Source: VFMC01 sp963791635 (GTDB taxonomy: Bacteria > Actinomycetota > Acidimicrobiia > Acidimicrobiales > Ilumatobacteraceae). From it: DNA of 64,000 nt. Below the pieces are notes generated by a model, which saw nothing but the letters and a program-made list of their open reading frames with translations, was not told the origin of the DNA and searched no databases. The translations under genes and the position numbers were made by a program. Positions 1 through 7,908 of the stretch are shown piece after piece. Numbering within the stretch: position 1 is the stretch's first letter; the number at the start of each line of letters is the position of its first letter. The stretch covers positions 682,001 through 746,000 of the forward strand of contig CAWBTC010000005.1 of assembly GCA_963791635.1 (NCBI GenBank). Direction: 5' to 3'.

Positions 1-278
1 TCGAATGCCAGCTCGAGACCGGGCGGACGCATCAGATCCGGGTCCACCTTGCAGCGATCGGTCACCCCGTGGTGGGCGACGGCACGTATGGGGGCAACCG
101 GTCTGCCGTCCGCACGGCGCGTCCGGTGCTGCATGCCGCGCTGCTGTCGTTCACGCACCCGGTTACTGGCGTGACGATGTCGTTCGAGTCGCCGCTGCCC
201 GCCGATCTGCAGGCCGTGCTCGACGGCCTGGGTGCTCCCGAAGACGAGATCCCGGACGTCATCGTCACCGACGCCTGA
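1..278 (+). CDS. RluD/RluA-family 23S rRNA pseudouridine synthase, C-terminal part only
   Basis: The reading frame is open from the window edge (first full codon at base 3) to a TGA at 276-278, so the gene is cut by the left end. The visible 91 residues hold the closing segment of the RluA/RluD catalytic domain: ETGRTHQIRVHLA, then GHPVVGDGTYGG and a tail reading LHAALLSFTHPVTG. These blocks are diagnostic of the family, which isomerises uridines in 23S rRNA. The catalytic aspartate region lies upstream, outside the window. In mycobacteria an rluD homologue lies a few genes upstream of dnaE1, which fits dnaE at 2752 here. RluD versus RluA subfamily cannot be settled from this fragment. Confidence 0.9.
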   Translation, partial: ECQLETGRTHQIRVHLAAIGHPVVGDGTYGGNRSAVRTARPVLHAALLSFTHPVTGVTMSFESPLPADLQAVLDGLGAPEDEIPDVIVTDA

Positions 279-329
279 TCGTGCTGAACCTGCCAATCCT
301 GCCGATCCTGCTGGCTCGACCGGATCGCG

Positions 330-803
330 TCAGACGGTGTCGACGACCTGGGCGATCATGGCCGCCCGGTCGGGCCACGGCGCCTGCCCCTCTGCCACCT
401 GGGCCACATCCGCCAGGGTGAATCCGTGCAGCAGTTGGCGCATGTGCTCGCCGGCGAGCTTCCAGATCGCGTACAAGACGCACTGACCCTCGTGGTCGCA
501 CGAGCCGTCCTGGTGCGGGTCGCCGAAGTCGCCGAGCGAGATCGGACCATCCACCGCGGCGAGGATCTCGCTGAGCCGGATCTCCTCGGAGGGCCGGGCG
601 AGCACGTAGCCGCCTCCGACACCGCGCTTGGAGCGCACGAGCCCGGCACCTTTCAGTGCGAGCAGGATCTGTTCGAGGTAGGGCTGGGGGATCGCAGTGC
701 GCTCGGCGATGTCACGGACACTCGTGGGACCCTGATCGGAGCCGTGGAGCGTCAGTGACAGCAGCGCTCGACACGCATAGTCGCCCTTGCTCGACACTCG
801 CAT
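330..803 (-). CDS. Rrf2-family transcriptional regulator
   Basis: This 157-residue protein begins MRVSSKGDYACRALLSL, the usual Rrf2 opening, so the ATG at 803 is preferred to the longer frame reaching 857. A winged-helix DNA-binding domain covers about residues 1-70 (SVRDIAERTAIPQPYLEQIL, then GVGGGYVLARP in the wing). The family senses Fe-S clusters, NO or cysteine pools through a C-x5-C-x5-C loop. Here only the first two cysteines remain (CDHEGQC) and the third position is Trp. A cluster, if bound, must use other ligands, or the protein senses something else. It is divergent from the phosphodiesterase at 898 with 94 bp between them, so it may control that gene or itself. The target is unknown. 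Confidence 0.88.
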   Translation of the reverse strand: MRVSSKGDYACRALLSLTLHGSDQGPTSVRDIAERTAIPQPYLEQILLALKGAGLVRSKRGVGGGYVLARPSEEIRLSEILAAVDGPISLGDFGDPHQDGSCDHEGQCVLYAIWKLAGEHMRQLLHGFTLADVAQVAEGQAPWPDRAAMIAQVVDTV

Positions 804-897
804 GACGCCAGCGTAGTGCTTGGGGCCCGCTGTGACGCGGTGGGCGCAACGGCCCACTGCCGGGCGGTTGGCGACCAGGGCTCAGAGGTGGTGGACT

Positions 898-2014
898 GTG
901 CGAGCCGTGCCGAGTTCACCGATCATTCCCCAGTACAGCGGCCCCAACGTACGCGGGTTGATCCCGGCGTTCCTCGGCCCACGGGGCGCGGCCAAGCCCG
1001 GCTGGATCCCGGCCGAGGCTGCGGCTGCTGCGCAGGTGGTGCTGTTCGTGATCGACGGCCTGGGTTGGGATCAGTTGCAGGCGAGGGCTCACCTTGCGCC
1101 GACGATGACAGCGATGGCCGGTGGCCCGATCACCACCGTCGCGCCCACCACGACGGCCACGGCACTCACGTCGATCACCACCGGGCTCACCCCCGGCGAG
1201 CACGGACTCATCGGCTATCGCATCGACGTCGGTGGCGACGTGCTCAACGTGCTGCGCTGGCACACCGACGGTGACGGTGATGCTCGTCGTCTCCACGAGC
1301 CGAAGCGCCTGCAGCCGTTCGAACCGTTCATGGGCGAGCACGTGCCGGTGGTGAGCAAGGCCGACCTCGAGCGGAGTTCGTTCTCCACTGCTCACCTGCG
1401 CGGGTGCCGCCCGGTGGGCTGGCGCGTCCCGTCGAGCCTGCCGGTCACCGTCGGCGAACAGATGCGCGCCGGGCAACGGTTCGTCTACGCGTACTACGAC
1501 GGCGTCGACAAGGTCGCCCATGAACGTGGCTTCGGGCCGTACTACGACGCCGAGGTCGCCTTCGTCGATCGACTCGTCGCCGATGTGATCGCCGCGGTGC
1601 CCACCGGGGCCGCAGTGGTGGTGACCGCCGACCACGGCCAGGTGCATGTCGGCGACCGGCTCGTCGAGCCCGATCCTGGTGTGTCGCGTCTCACCCACCA
1701 CAGCTCGGGCGAAGGACGCTTCCGCTGGCTGCATGCGCGCCGGGGCGCCGCTGCCGACCTCGCTGCCGCGGCCATCGCGGCCCACTCCGACGTTGCGTGG
1801 GTGGTGACTCGCGAACAGACCCTGGATGAGCAGTGGTTCGGTCCGGTCGTGGCACCGCCGGTGCAGGCCCGCCTCGGTGATGTCGCGCTCGGTGGCGCGT
1901 GACGACATCAGCTTCCACGACCCTTCGGATTCGGGCCCGTTCGAGCTCGTCTGTCGCCACGGGTCGCTCACCTCGGCCGAGGTGTATGTTCCATTGATCG
2001 CTGCCACGGGTTGA
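898..2014 (+). CDS. alkaline-phosphatase superfamily phosphodiesterase/nucleotide pyrophosphatase, with a +1 frameshift near its end
   Basis: The frame reads as a type I phosphodiesterase/nucleotide pyrophosphatase: FVIDGLGWDQL with a metal-binding Asp, then PTTTATALTSITTG carrying the nucleophile Thr, GEHGLIGYR, a central YDGVDKVAHE, and VVVTADHGQ with the late metal-binding Asp-His, followed by HH in LTHHSSGEG. GTG at 898 is preferred because a GAGGTGG lies just upstream. The frame stops at 1900-1902, but the next frame continues with protein-like sequence (VARDDISFHDPSD... to TGA at 2014). The join needs removal of one G at about 1891-1892. This looks like a sequencing indel or a recent mutation in the last 40 residues. 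The substrate is not predictable. Confidence 0.8.
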
Positions 2015-2053
2015 CCCTGCCCGGCCTGGACCCGATATCTCGAAGGACCGAAC

Positions 2054-2578
2054 ATGACGAACCCCCCTGACACCGCCGGACATCCTGGCGGCGAGACCAC
2101 GATCGAGCACGGAGAGCTCGTCGGCCTCCCGATCGCCGGCCCCCGTGATCACGATGGTGAGGTCACCGAGACGGTCTCGGAACCCGCAAAGGTGATGCGG
2201 ATCGGGTCGATGGTGAAACAGCTCCTCGAAGAGGTGCGGATCTCGCCGCTCGACGAGCGCAGCCGCGAGCGACTTGCCGAGATCTACGAGCGCTCGATCG
2301 TGGAGCTGAGTGAGGCTCTGTCGCCTGACCTTCAAGACGAGCTGCGCAACCTCGCCCTGCCGTTCAGGGACGGCGAGATCCCCTCCGACGCCGAGCTCCG
2401 CATCGCCAAGGCTCAACTCGTTGGCTGGTTGGAGGGCCTGTTCCATGGCATCCAAGCCACGTTGTTCGCTCAGCAGCTGGCCGCCCGGCAGCAGCTCGAG
2501 CAGATGCGTCAACTGCCACCAGGGGCGATGCAGGGGAGCCAGCAGGGCCCGTCCGATCGGCCGGGCACGTACCTCTGA
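2054..2578 (+). CDS. bpa: Bacterial proteasome activator (Bpa/PafE family, DUF2587)
   Basis: This 174-residue protein matches the Bpa/PafE family: a disordered acidic N-terminus (about 1-50), then a helical core (KVMRIGSMVKQLLEEVR, PLDERSRERLAEIYERS, LVGWLEGLFHGIQATLFAQQ) and a flexible tail. In Mycobacterium, Bpa forms a ring that docks on the 20S proteasome through a C-terminal GQYL motif and opens the gate without ATP. Here the protein ends GTYL, the same docking motif with one substitution. The start has a good AAGGA nine bases upstream. Proteasome core genes are not in this window, so the partner is inferred. It stands alone between the phosphodiesterase and dnaE. Confidence 0.88.
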   Translation: MTNPPDTAGHPGGETTIEHGELVGLPIAGPRDHDGEVTETVSEPAKVMRIGSMVKQLLEEVRISPLDERSRERLAEIYERSIVELSEALSPDLQDELRNLALPFRDGEIPSDAELRIAKAQLVGWLEGLFHGIQATLFAQQLAARQQLEQMRQLPPGAMQGSQQGPSDRPGTYL

Positions 2579-2751
2579 TGGGAGTCGACCATCACTGGCG
2601 TCCGGGTCGGGTCTGGTCGGCGCCGTTGTCCGGCTGCCCGACCCGCGGCTAGGGTCGTTCGAATCACACTGGTGTAACTCGCCGGACGACCCTGCCAGAT
2701 CCATCGGGGCGCGGGTCCCGGCAACCGAGCAAAGGAAGGGAGGAGGTGCAG

Positions 2752-5700
2752 TTGGGCGACTCGTTCACCCACCTCCACGTCCACACCGAGTTCTCGATGC
2801 TCGATGGTGCCGCACGTCTCGACGAGCTCGTGGCGAAGGCGGCGTCGGACGGTCAGCCCGCACTCGGCATGACCGACCACGGCAACATGTACGGCACGCT
2901 CGACTTCTACAAGGAGTGCCGCAAGCAGGGTGTGAAGCCGATCATCGGCACCGAGGCGTACATGGCCTTCGACAGCCGAAGGGAACGGCCGGCTCGGCGT
3001 GGCCGAATCGACGACTCCGGTGGCGACACCGAGGGCGGCAAGAAGCTCTACTACCACCTGATCCTGCTCGCGGAGTCCGACCAGGGCTACCGCAATCTCA
3101 TCCAGCTCGCCAGCCTTGCGTTCATGGAGGGCTACTACTACAAGCCCCGCATCGACTGGGAGCTGCTCGAGAAGTACCACCACGGACTGATCGCCACGAC
3201 GGGTTGTCTCGGTGGCCACGTGCTCCAGTCGTTGCTGAACGGCGACGAGAAGGGCGCGCTCGACAAGGCAGGTCGGCTCCAGGAGATCTTCGGCAAGGAC
3301 AACCTGTTCGTCGAGCTCCAGGACCACGGATTGGCCGCCCAGCGCGAGACCAACCCGAAGCTGATCGAGATCGCGAAGCGCATCGGTGCGCCGCTGCTGG
3401 CCACCAACGACTCCCACTACACGCACCAGGCAGACCACGAGGCGCACGACGCGCTCCTGTGTGTCCAGACGAGCGCCTTGCTCAGCGACCCGAAGCGGTT
3501 CAAGTTCGAGGGCACCGAGCACTACCTGAAATCCGCGGCGGAGATGCGCTACCTCTTCCGTGACTACCCGGAGGCCTGTGACAACTCGCTCTGGATCGCC
3601 GAACGCGCCGACGTCACGATCGAGTTCGGCAAGCCACAGCTGCCGAACTTCCCGATCCCCGAAGGCTTCACCGACGACGCGCAGTACCTCGAGTTCTTGA
3701 CGTGGGAAGGTGCCAAGCAACGGTGGGGAGACGAACTCCCGACCCCAGCGGTCGAGCGAATCGCCTACGAGCTCCAGGTCATCAAGAACATGGGGTTCGC
3801 CAGCTACTTCCTCATCGTGTGGGACCTGATCAAACATGCGAAGGACGCCGGCATCCGCGTCGGTCCCGGCCGTGGTTCGGCTGCGGGATGCGCCGTGGCG
3901 TACTGCCTCAAGATCACCGATCTCGACCCGATCAAGTACGACCTCCTGTTCGAACGGTTCTTGAACCCGAGCCGCATCTCGATGCCCGACATCGACATGG
4001 ACTTCGACTCCAGATACCGCGACGAGATGATCCGGTACGCGGCCGAGCGTTACGGCCGCGACCACGTTGCCCAGATCATCACCTTCGGCACGATCAAGGC
4101 CCGCAACGCCGTGCGCGATGCCGCCCGTGTACTCGGCTTCCCGTACGGAGTGGGTGACAAGGTGGCCAAGGCGATGCCGCCGCTCGTGATGGGCCGCGAC
4201 ACCCCGTTGCGCTACTGCTTCGAGGAGCACCCCAGCTACCTCGACGGCTACAAGGCTGCGTCCGACCTGCGGGCGATGTACGACACCGACCCCGACATCA
4301 AACGGGTGGTCGACGTGGCCAAGGGCCTCGAGGGGCTGAAGCGCAGCGATGGCATCCATGCCGCTGCGGTGGTGATCACGAAGGATCCGCTCACCACGTA
4401 CCTGCCCATCCAGCGCAAGCCCGAAGCGGGCGTGGCCCCTGAGAACGCCCCGGTCGTCACCCAATACGAAATGCACGGCGTGGAAGAGCTCGGGCTGCTG
4501 AAGATGGACTTCCTCGGCTTGCGCAACCTCGACGTGATCACCGACACCGTCAACATGGTGCGCGCGAGCAAGGACCCGGGCTTCGACGTCGACACGATCA
4601 CCCTCGACGACCCGGGGGTGTTCGCGTTGCTCGGTCGTGGCGACACGATGGGCGTGTTCCAGCTCGAATCACCACCGATGCGTGCCCTGCTGCGGTCATT
4701 GGCACCGACGAGCTTCGAAGACGTGTCGGCTGTGCTCGCGCTCTATCGGCCGGGGCCGATGAGCGTGAACATGCACTACGACTACGCCGATCGCAAGAAC
4801 GGTCGCCAGGACGTCGAGTACTTCCACGACGACGCACGCGAGGTGCTGGGCGACACCTACGGCCTGATGATCTACCAGGAGAGCGTGATGCGCGTGGCGC
4901 AGAAGTTCGCCGGGTACTCCCTCGCCCAAGCCGATTCGCTGCGCAAGGCGATGGGCAAGAAGAGCCACGAGGTGATGGCAAAAGAGCGCGCTGACTTCGA
5001 GACCGGTTGCGAGGACACCGGCTATGGCAGGGCGCTCGGCGAGAGCTTGTTCGACGTGATCGCCAAGTTCGCCGACTACGCGTTCAACAAGAGCCACACG
5101 TTCGGGTACGGCCTGGTGACGTATCAGACCGCGTACCTGAAGGTGCACTACCCGGTCGAGTACTTCGCCTGCCTGCTCACCAGCGTCAAGAGCAACCTCG
5201 ACAAGGCAGCGGTGTACCTGTCGGATTGTCGTGCCATGGGCGTCAAGGTGCTCACGCCCGACGTGAACCGCTCGGTGATGGACTTCGCCGCACTCGCCCC
5301 CCACGAGGTGCCCGACGACATCCAGCTCCCGATCGGCAGCCCGGGGGCGATCACGTTCGGCTTGTCGGCCATCCGCAACGTGGGCGAGGGACTCGTGGCC
5401 CAACTCATCGCGGAGCGCGATGCCAACGGGCCGTTCGAGACGTTCTACGACTTCGTCGAGCGAGTGCCCGAAGCGGTGCTGAACAAGCGAACCGTCGAGT
5501 CGTTGATCAAGGCCGGCGCGTTCGACAACTTCGGTCTCGCTCGCAAGGGACTGCTGATGTCGTTCGAGCAGATCATCGACACCACCGTGGTGAGGCGCCG
5601 GGAGCGCGACCAGGGCGTGATGAGCCTTTTCGGCGACTTCTCCGAGGCGGCCGACGCTGGCTTCAGCGAGCGGATCGCGATCCCCGAGGTCGAGTTCGAC

Positions 5701-6318
5701 AAGACGGAGCGGTTGAAGTTCGAAAAGGAGATGCTCGGCCTGTACGTGAGCGACCACCCGTTGCTCGGCGTCGAGGCTGCCTTGCGGCGCAAGGTGGACT
5801 GCACCGTTGCCGAGGCACTCGAGCGTGAGGACGGAGCCGTCCTGGTGCTCGGCGGTGTGATCACCGGTCTGTCGCGCAAGTTCACCAAGAAGGGCGATCA
5901 GATGGCCGTGTTCACGCTGGAAGACCTCGACAGCACGGTGGAGTGCACGGTGTTCCCGCGCGTGCTGATCGAACAGGGTCACAAGCTCGTGGACGACGCG
6001 ATCGTGACGGTGAAGGGCCGGATCGACAAGCGCGACGAGTCGCGGGTGGGGTTCATGGCTCAAGACGTCACGATCCTCGCGAGCCTCGACACCTCGTCGT
6101 CACTGCCGCTCCACCTGAAAGTGCCCGCCGCCGCGCTGAGCGAGTTGAAGATCCATCAATTGCGACGGATCCTGCGCGACAACCCAGGCGAGTCGATGGT
6201 GTTCCTCCACATCGGCCAGGGCAAGATCCTGCGCCTGGCCGATGAGTTCTGCGTCGATCTCGACCGGGTCGTGCCCGAGCTGCGCGTCGCTCTCGGCCAC
6301 GACGCCGTCATGCTCTGA
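2752..6318 (+). CDS. dnaE: DNA polymerase III alpha subunit (replicative DnaE1)
   Basis: The 1188-residue product is the catalytic subunit of the replicative polymerase. Visible parts in order are: a PHP domain (FTHLHVHTEFSMLDG, MTDHGNMYG), the polymerase palm (GPGRGSAAGCAVAY and PDIDMDFDSRYRDEM with catalytic aspartates), the thumb/fingers (SDGIHAAAVVI, PGPMSVN, DYAFNKSHTFGYG), a helix-hairpin-helix region, and an OB fold near 1030-1100 (VLVLGGVITGLSRKFTKKG). The length fits DnaE1. A strong AGGAGG at 2741-2746 stands five bases before TTG 2752, which is therefore chosen over GTG 2746, a codon that overlaps the ribosome binding site itself. The gene has its own 170-bp upstream gap. Confidence 0.97.
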   Translation: MGDSFTHLHVHTEFSMLDGAARLDELVAKAASDGQPALGMTDHGNMYGTLDFYKECRKQGVKPIIGTEAYMAFDSRRERPARRGRIDDSGGDTEGGKKLYYHLILLAESDQGYRNLIQLASLAFMEGYYYKPRIDWELLEKYHHGLIATTGCLGGHVLQSLLNGDEKGALDKAGRLQEIFGKDNLFVELQDHGLAAQRETNPKLIEIAKRIGAPLLATNDSHYTHQADHEAHDALLCVQTSALLSDPKRFKFEGTEHYLKSAAEMRYLFRDYPEACDNSLWIAERADVTIEFGKPQLPNFPIPEGFTDDAQYLEFLTWEGAKQRWGDELPTPAVERIAYELQVIKNMGFASYFLIVWDLIKHAKDAGIRVGPGRGSAAGCAVAYCLKITDLDPIKYDLLFERFLNPSRISMPDIDMDFDSRYRDEMIRYAAERYGRDHVAQIITFGTIKARNAVRDAARVLGFPYGVGDKVAKAMPPLVMGRDTPLRYCFEEHPSYLDGYKAASDLRAMYDTDPDIKRVVDVAKGLEGLKRSDGIHAAAVVITKDPLTTYLPIQRKPEAGVAPENAPVVTQYEMHGVEELGLLKMDFLGLRNLDVITDTVNMVRASKDPGFDVDTITLDDPGVFALLGRGDTMGVFQLESPPMRALLRSLAPTSFEDVSAVLALYRPGPMSVNMHYDYADRKNGRQDVEYFHDDAREVLGDTYGLMIYQESVMRVAQKFAGYSLAQADSLRKAMGKKSHEVMAKERADFETGCEDTGYGRALGESLFDVIAKFADYAFNKSHTFGYGLVTYQTAYLKVHYPVEYFACLLTSVKSNLDKAAVYLSDCRAMGVKVLTPDVNRSVMDFAALAPHEVPDDIQLPIGSPGAITFGLSAIRNVGEGLVAQLIAERDANGPFETFYDFVERVPEAVLNKRTVESLIKAGAFDNFGLARKGLLMSFEQIIDTTVVRRRERDQGVMSLFGDFSEAADAGFSERIAIPEVEFDKTERLKFEKEMLGLYVSDHPLLGVEAALRRKVDCTVAEALEREDGAVLVLGGVITGLSRKFTKKGDQMAVFTLEDLDSTVECTVFPRVLIEQGHKLVDDAIVTVKGRIDKRDESRVGFMAQDVTILASLDTSSSLPLHLKVPAAALSELKIHQLRRILRDNPGESMVFLHIGQGKILRLADEFCVDLDRVVPELRVALGHDAVML

Positions 6319-6519
6319 CTCGACGCTCCGTCGAGAATCCTTCCATCAACCCGAGGGGTTCTGGGCTGGTGAGAGCGGCTCTGAGCAGGCACGAAGCGGC
6401 GCTGGATCGACGTACGGCTGGTGGAACCACCTGCTGCGAAGTGGCAGAATGGATCACTCACGTCACCCCGCCCGCCGAGCAGGCGATGGCGGTTTCTCAC
6501 CCGACAGGAGCTTCGAGCA

Positions 6520-7185
6520 ATGGCAATCCAGGTGGAAACCAGGGACTGCGCAGCGCTCACCGACGCCGATCTCGATGAGATGGCGTCGATGGGGGGCGCA
6601 TTCGACATCGGTGTGTTGTCGAAGGCGAAAGAGGATTGGGTGCTGTGTGCCACCGCTCGCGTGGAGGGCAAGTTGCACGGCTTCTCGTTCTCGACGCTGG
6701 AGCGCATCGGCGGAACACCGTGCGTGCTGATCGGGTTACTCAGCGTGAAGCGAACCTCGAAGCGCGATCAAGTGCTCAAGACGCTGATGGGCGAGTCGTA
6801 CCACCGGGCGCTGATGGCGTTCCCCGACGAGGACGTGGTGGTCGGTTCTCGCTTCGTGCGTCCGGACTCGCTCGACGGGTTCAAGGCACTCGACGAGTTG
6901 ATCCCTCGGCCCAAGCATCGCGCCGTGGGCGAGGAGCGTGCGTGGGGTCGCCGGCTCGCACGTCGCTTCGGTGTCGATGCCAACTACGACGAGCAGTCGT
7001 TCGTGGTGAAGACCAACGGCCAGAGCGGGTTCATCGATCACGAGTCGTTGAAGCCCGAGAAGATCTCCTCCGACGTGGTCGCGATGTTCGACACGGTCAA
7101 CGCCGCCAAGGGCGGCTCGCTGATCGCTCATGGTTGGACCATGGCCGAGGATCTCGTCAAGCTGGGCGCCCGGCAGCTCTCGTGA
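6520..7185 (+). CDS. conserved hypothetical protein, possibly acetyltransferase-like
   Basis: The frame opens upstream at 6421, but the ATG at 6520 has a CAGGAG nine bases ahead and begins the protein-like part (MAIQVETRDCAALTDADL). The 221 residues hold no motif I can assign with certainty. The pattern of alternating strands around residues 30-110 (WVLCATARVEGKLHGFSFSTL, then PCVLIGLLSVKRTSKRD) resembles a GNAT acetyltransferase fold, but the acetyl-CoA loop is not clear. There is no signal peptide or membrane segment. The stop overlaps the nitroreductase start by 4 bp, so the two are co-translated. The function is unknown. Confidence 0.7.
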   Translation: MAIQVETRDCAALTDADLDEMASMGGAFDIGVLSKAKEDWVLCATARVEGKLHGFSFSTLERIGGTPCVLIGLLSVKRTSKRDQVLKTLMGESYHRALMAFPDEDVVVGSRFVRPDSLDGFKALDELIPRPKHRAVGEERAWGRRLARRFGVDANYDEQSFVVKTNGQSGFIDHESLKPEKISSDVVAMFDTVNAAKGGSLIAHGWTMAEDLVKLGARQLS

Positions 7186-7784
7186 GCGAGCTCGACGCCG
7201 TGGTGCGGCGTCGACGCATGTGCCGGTCGTTCCGGCCCGATCCTGTTCCCCCTGACCTCGTCGATCAGCTCGTCGATCTCGCGAGTCGCTCCCCGAGCGC
7301 CGGCAAGACGCAGGGGTGGCACCTCGTGGTGCTCGAGGGCGAGCAGACCGATCGTTTCTGGCGTCACGCGTTTCCTGCGGAGCGTCGGGCCGGGTTCACG
7401 TGGCCCGGGTTGTTCGACGCACCCGTGATCCTGCTCCCGTTCGCCGATCCTGATGCCTACGTTGCCCGCTATGCGGAGCCCGACAAGGTCCGAACCGGCC
7501 TCGGTGCAGGCTCCGATGCCTGGCCGACGCCGTACTGGACCGTCGACGGCGCGATGTCGACGATGACGTTGTTGCTCGCGGCTGAAGACGCAGGTCTCGG
7601 TGCATTGTTCTTCGCTGTCTTCAACGGCGAGCGCGAAGTGCGCGCCGAGCTGGGGGTGCCCAAGGGACTGCAGCTGCTTGGCGCGATCGCCCTCGGCTGG
7701 CCCGCCGCAGAACCAACCGCAGGCATCAGTGCCACCCGCATGCGCCGTTCGCCGGCACAGATCATCCACCGCAACACCTGGTGA
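7182..7784 (+). CDS. nitroreductase-family flavoprotein
   Basis: The 200-residue protein is a compact member of the FMN-dependent nitroreductase family. It shows the N-terminal flavin-binding arginines (VVRRRRMCRSFRPDPVP), the helix DLASRSPSAGKTQGWHLVVL that contacts FMN, and the late LLLAAEDAGLGALFF block with GVPKGLQLLGAIALGWP. The GTG start overlaps the upstream stop as GTGA, so it is translated with the preceding gene. Family members reduce nitroaromatics, quinones or enones, or act in F420 or cobalamin side-chain chemistry, and the substrate here cannot be told. It converges on the DUF255 gene across a repeat element at 7797-7904. Confidence 0.88.
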   Translation: MSELDAVVRRRRMCRSFRPDPVPPDLVDQLVDLASRSPSAGKTQGWHLVVLEGEQTDRFWRHAFPAERRAGFTWPGLFDAPVILLPFADPDAYVARYAEPDKVRTGLGAGSDAWPTPYWTVDGAMSTMTLLLAAEDAGLGALFFAVFNGEREVRAELGVPKGLQLLGAIALGWPAAEPTAGISATRMRRSPAQIIHRNTW

Positions 7785-7796
7785 CCCCAACCCATC

Positions 7797-7904
7797 CGCG
7801 ATGAGAGATGAGCGTCGGTGGCGACCGGATCTCTCATCGCCGGCGCTTGGGGGCTGAACCCGATGAGAGATGAGGACGGCAGGGCCGCTCATCTCTCATC
7901 GCGG
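7797..7904. repeat. paired-hairpin repeat element, copy 1
   Basis: Two adjacent inverted repeats: the first at 7799-7839 has 11-bp arms CGATGAGAGAT / ATCTCTCATCG, and the second at 7861-7901 has 14-bp arms CGATGAGAGATGAG / CTCATCTCTCATCG. A second copy occurs at 25547-25653. Both copies fill the whole gap between convergent genes. The hairpins are conserved between copies while the spacer differs, which argues for selection on structure. No T-run follows, so this is a REP-like or bidirectional terminator candidate. Confidence 0.85.
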
Positions 7905-7908
7905 GGTT

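Noticed and set aside
2509..4476. 655-codon open frame on the minus strand across dnaE
   Set aside because: It is antisense to conserved DnaE motifs, its protein is His/Val/Leu/Arg-rich without any domain, and long antisense frames are usual in GC-rich coding DNA.
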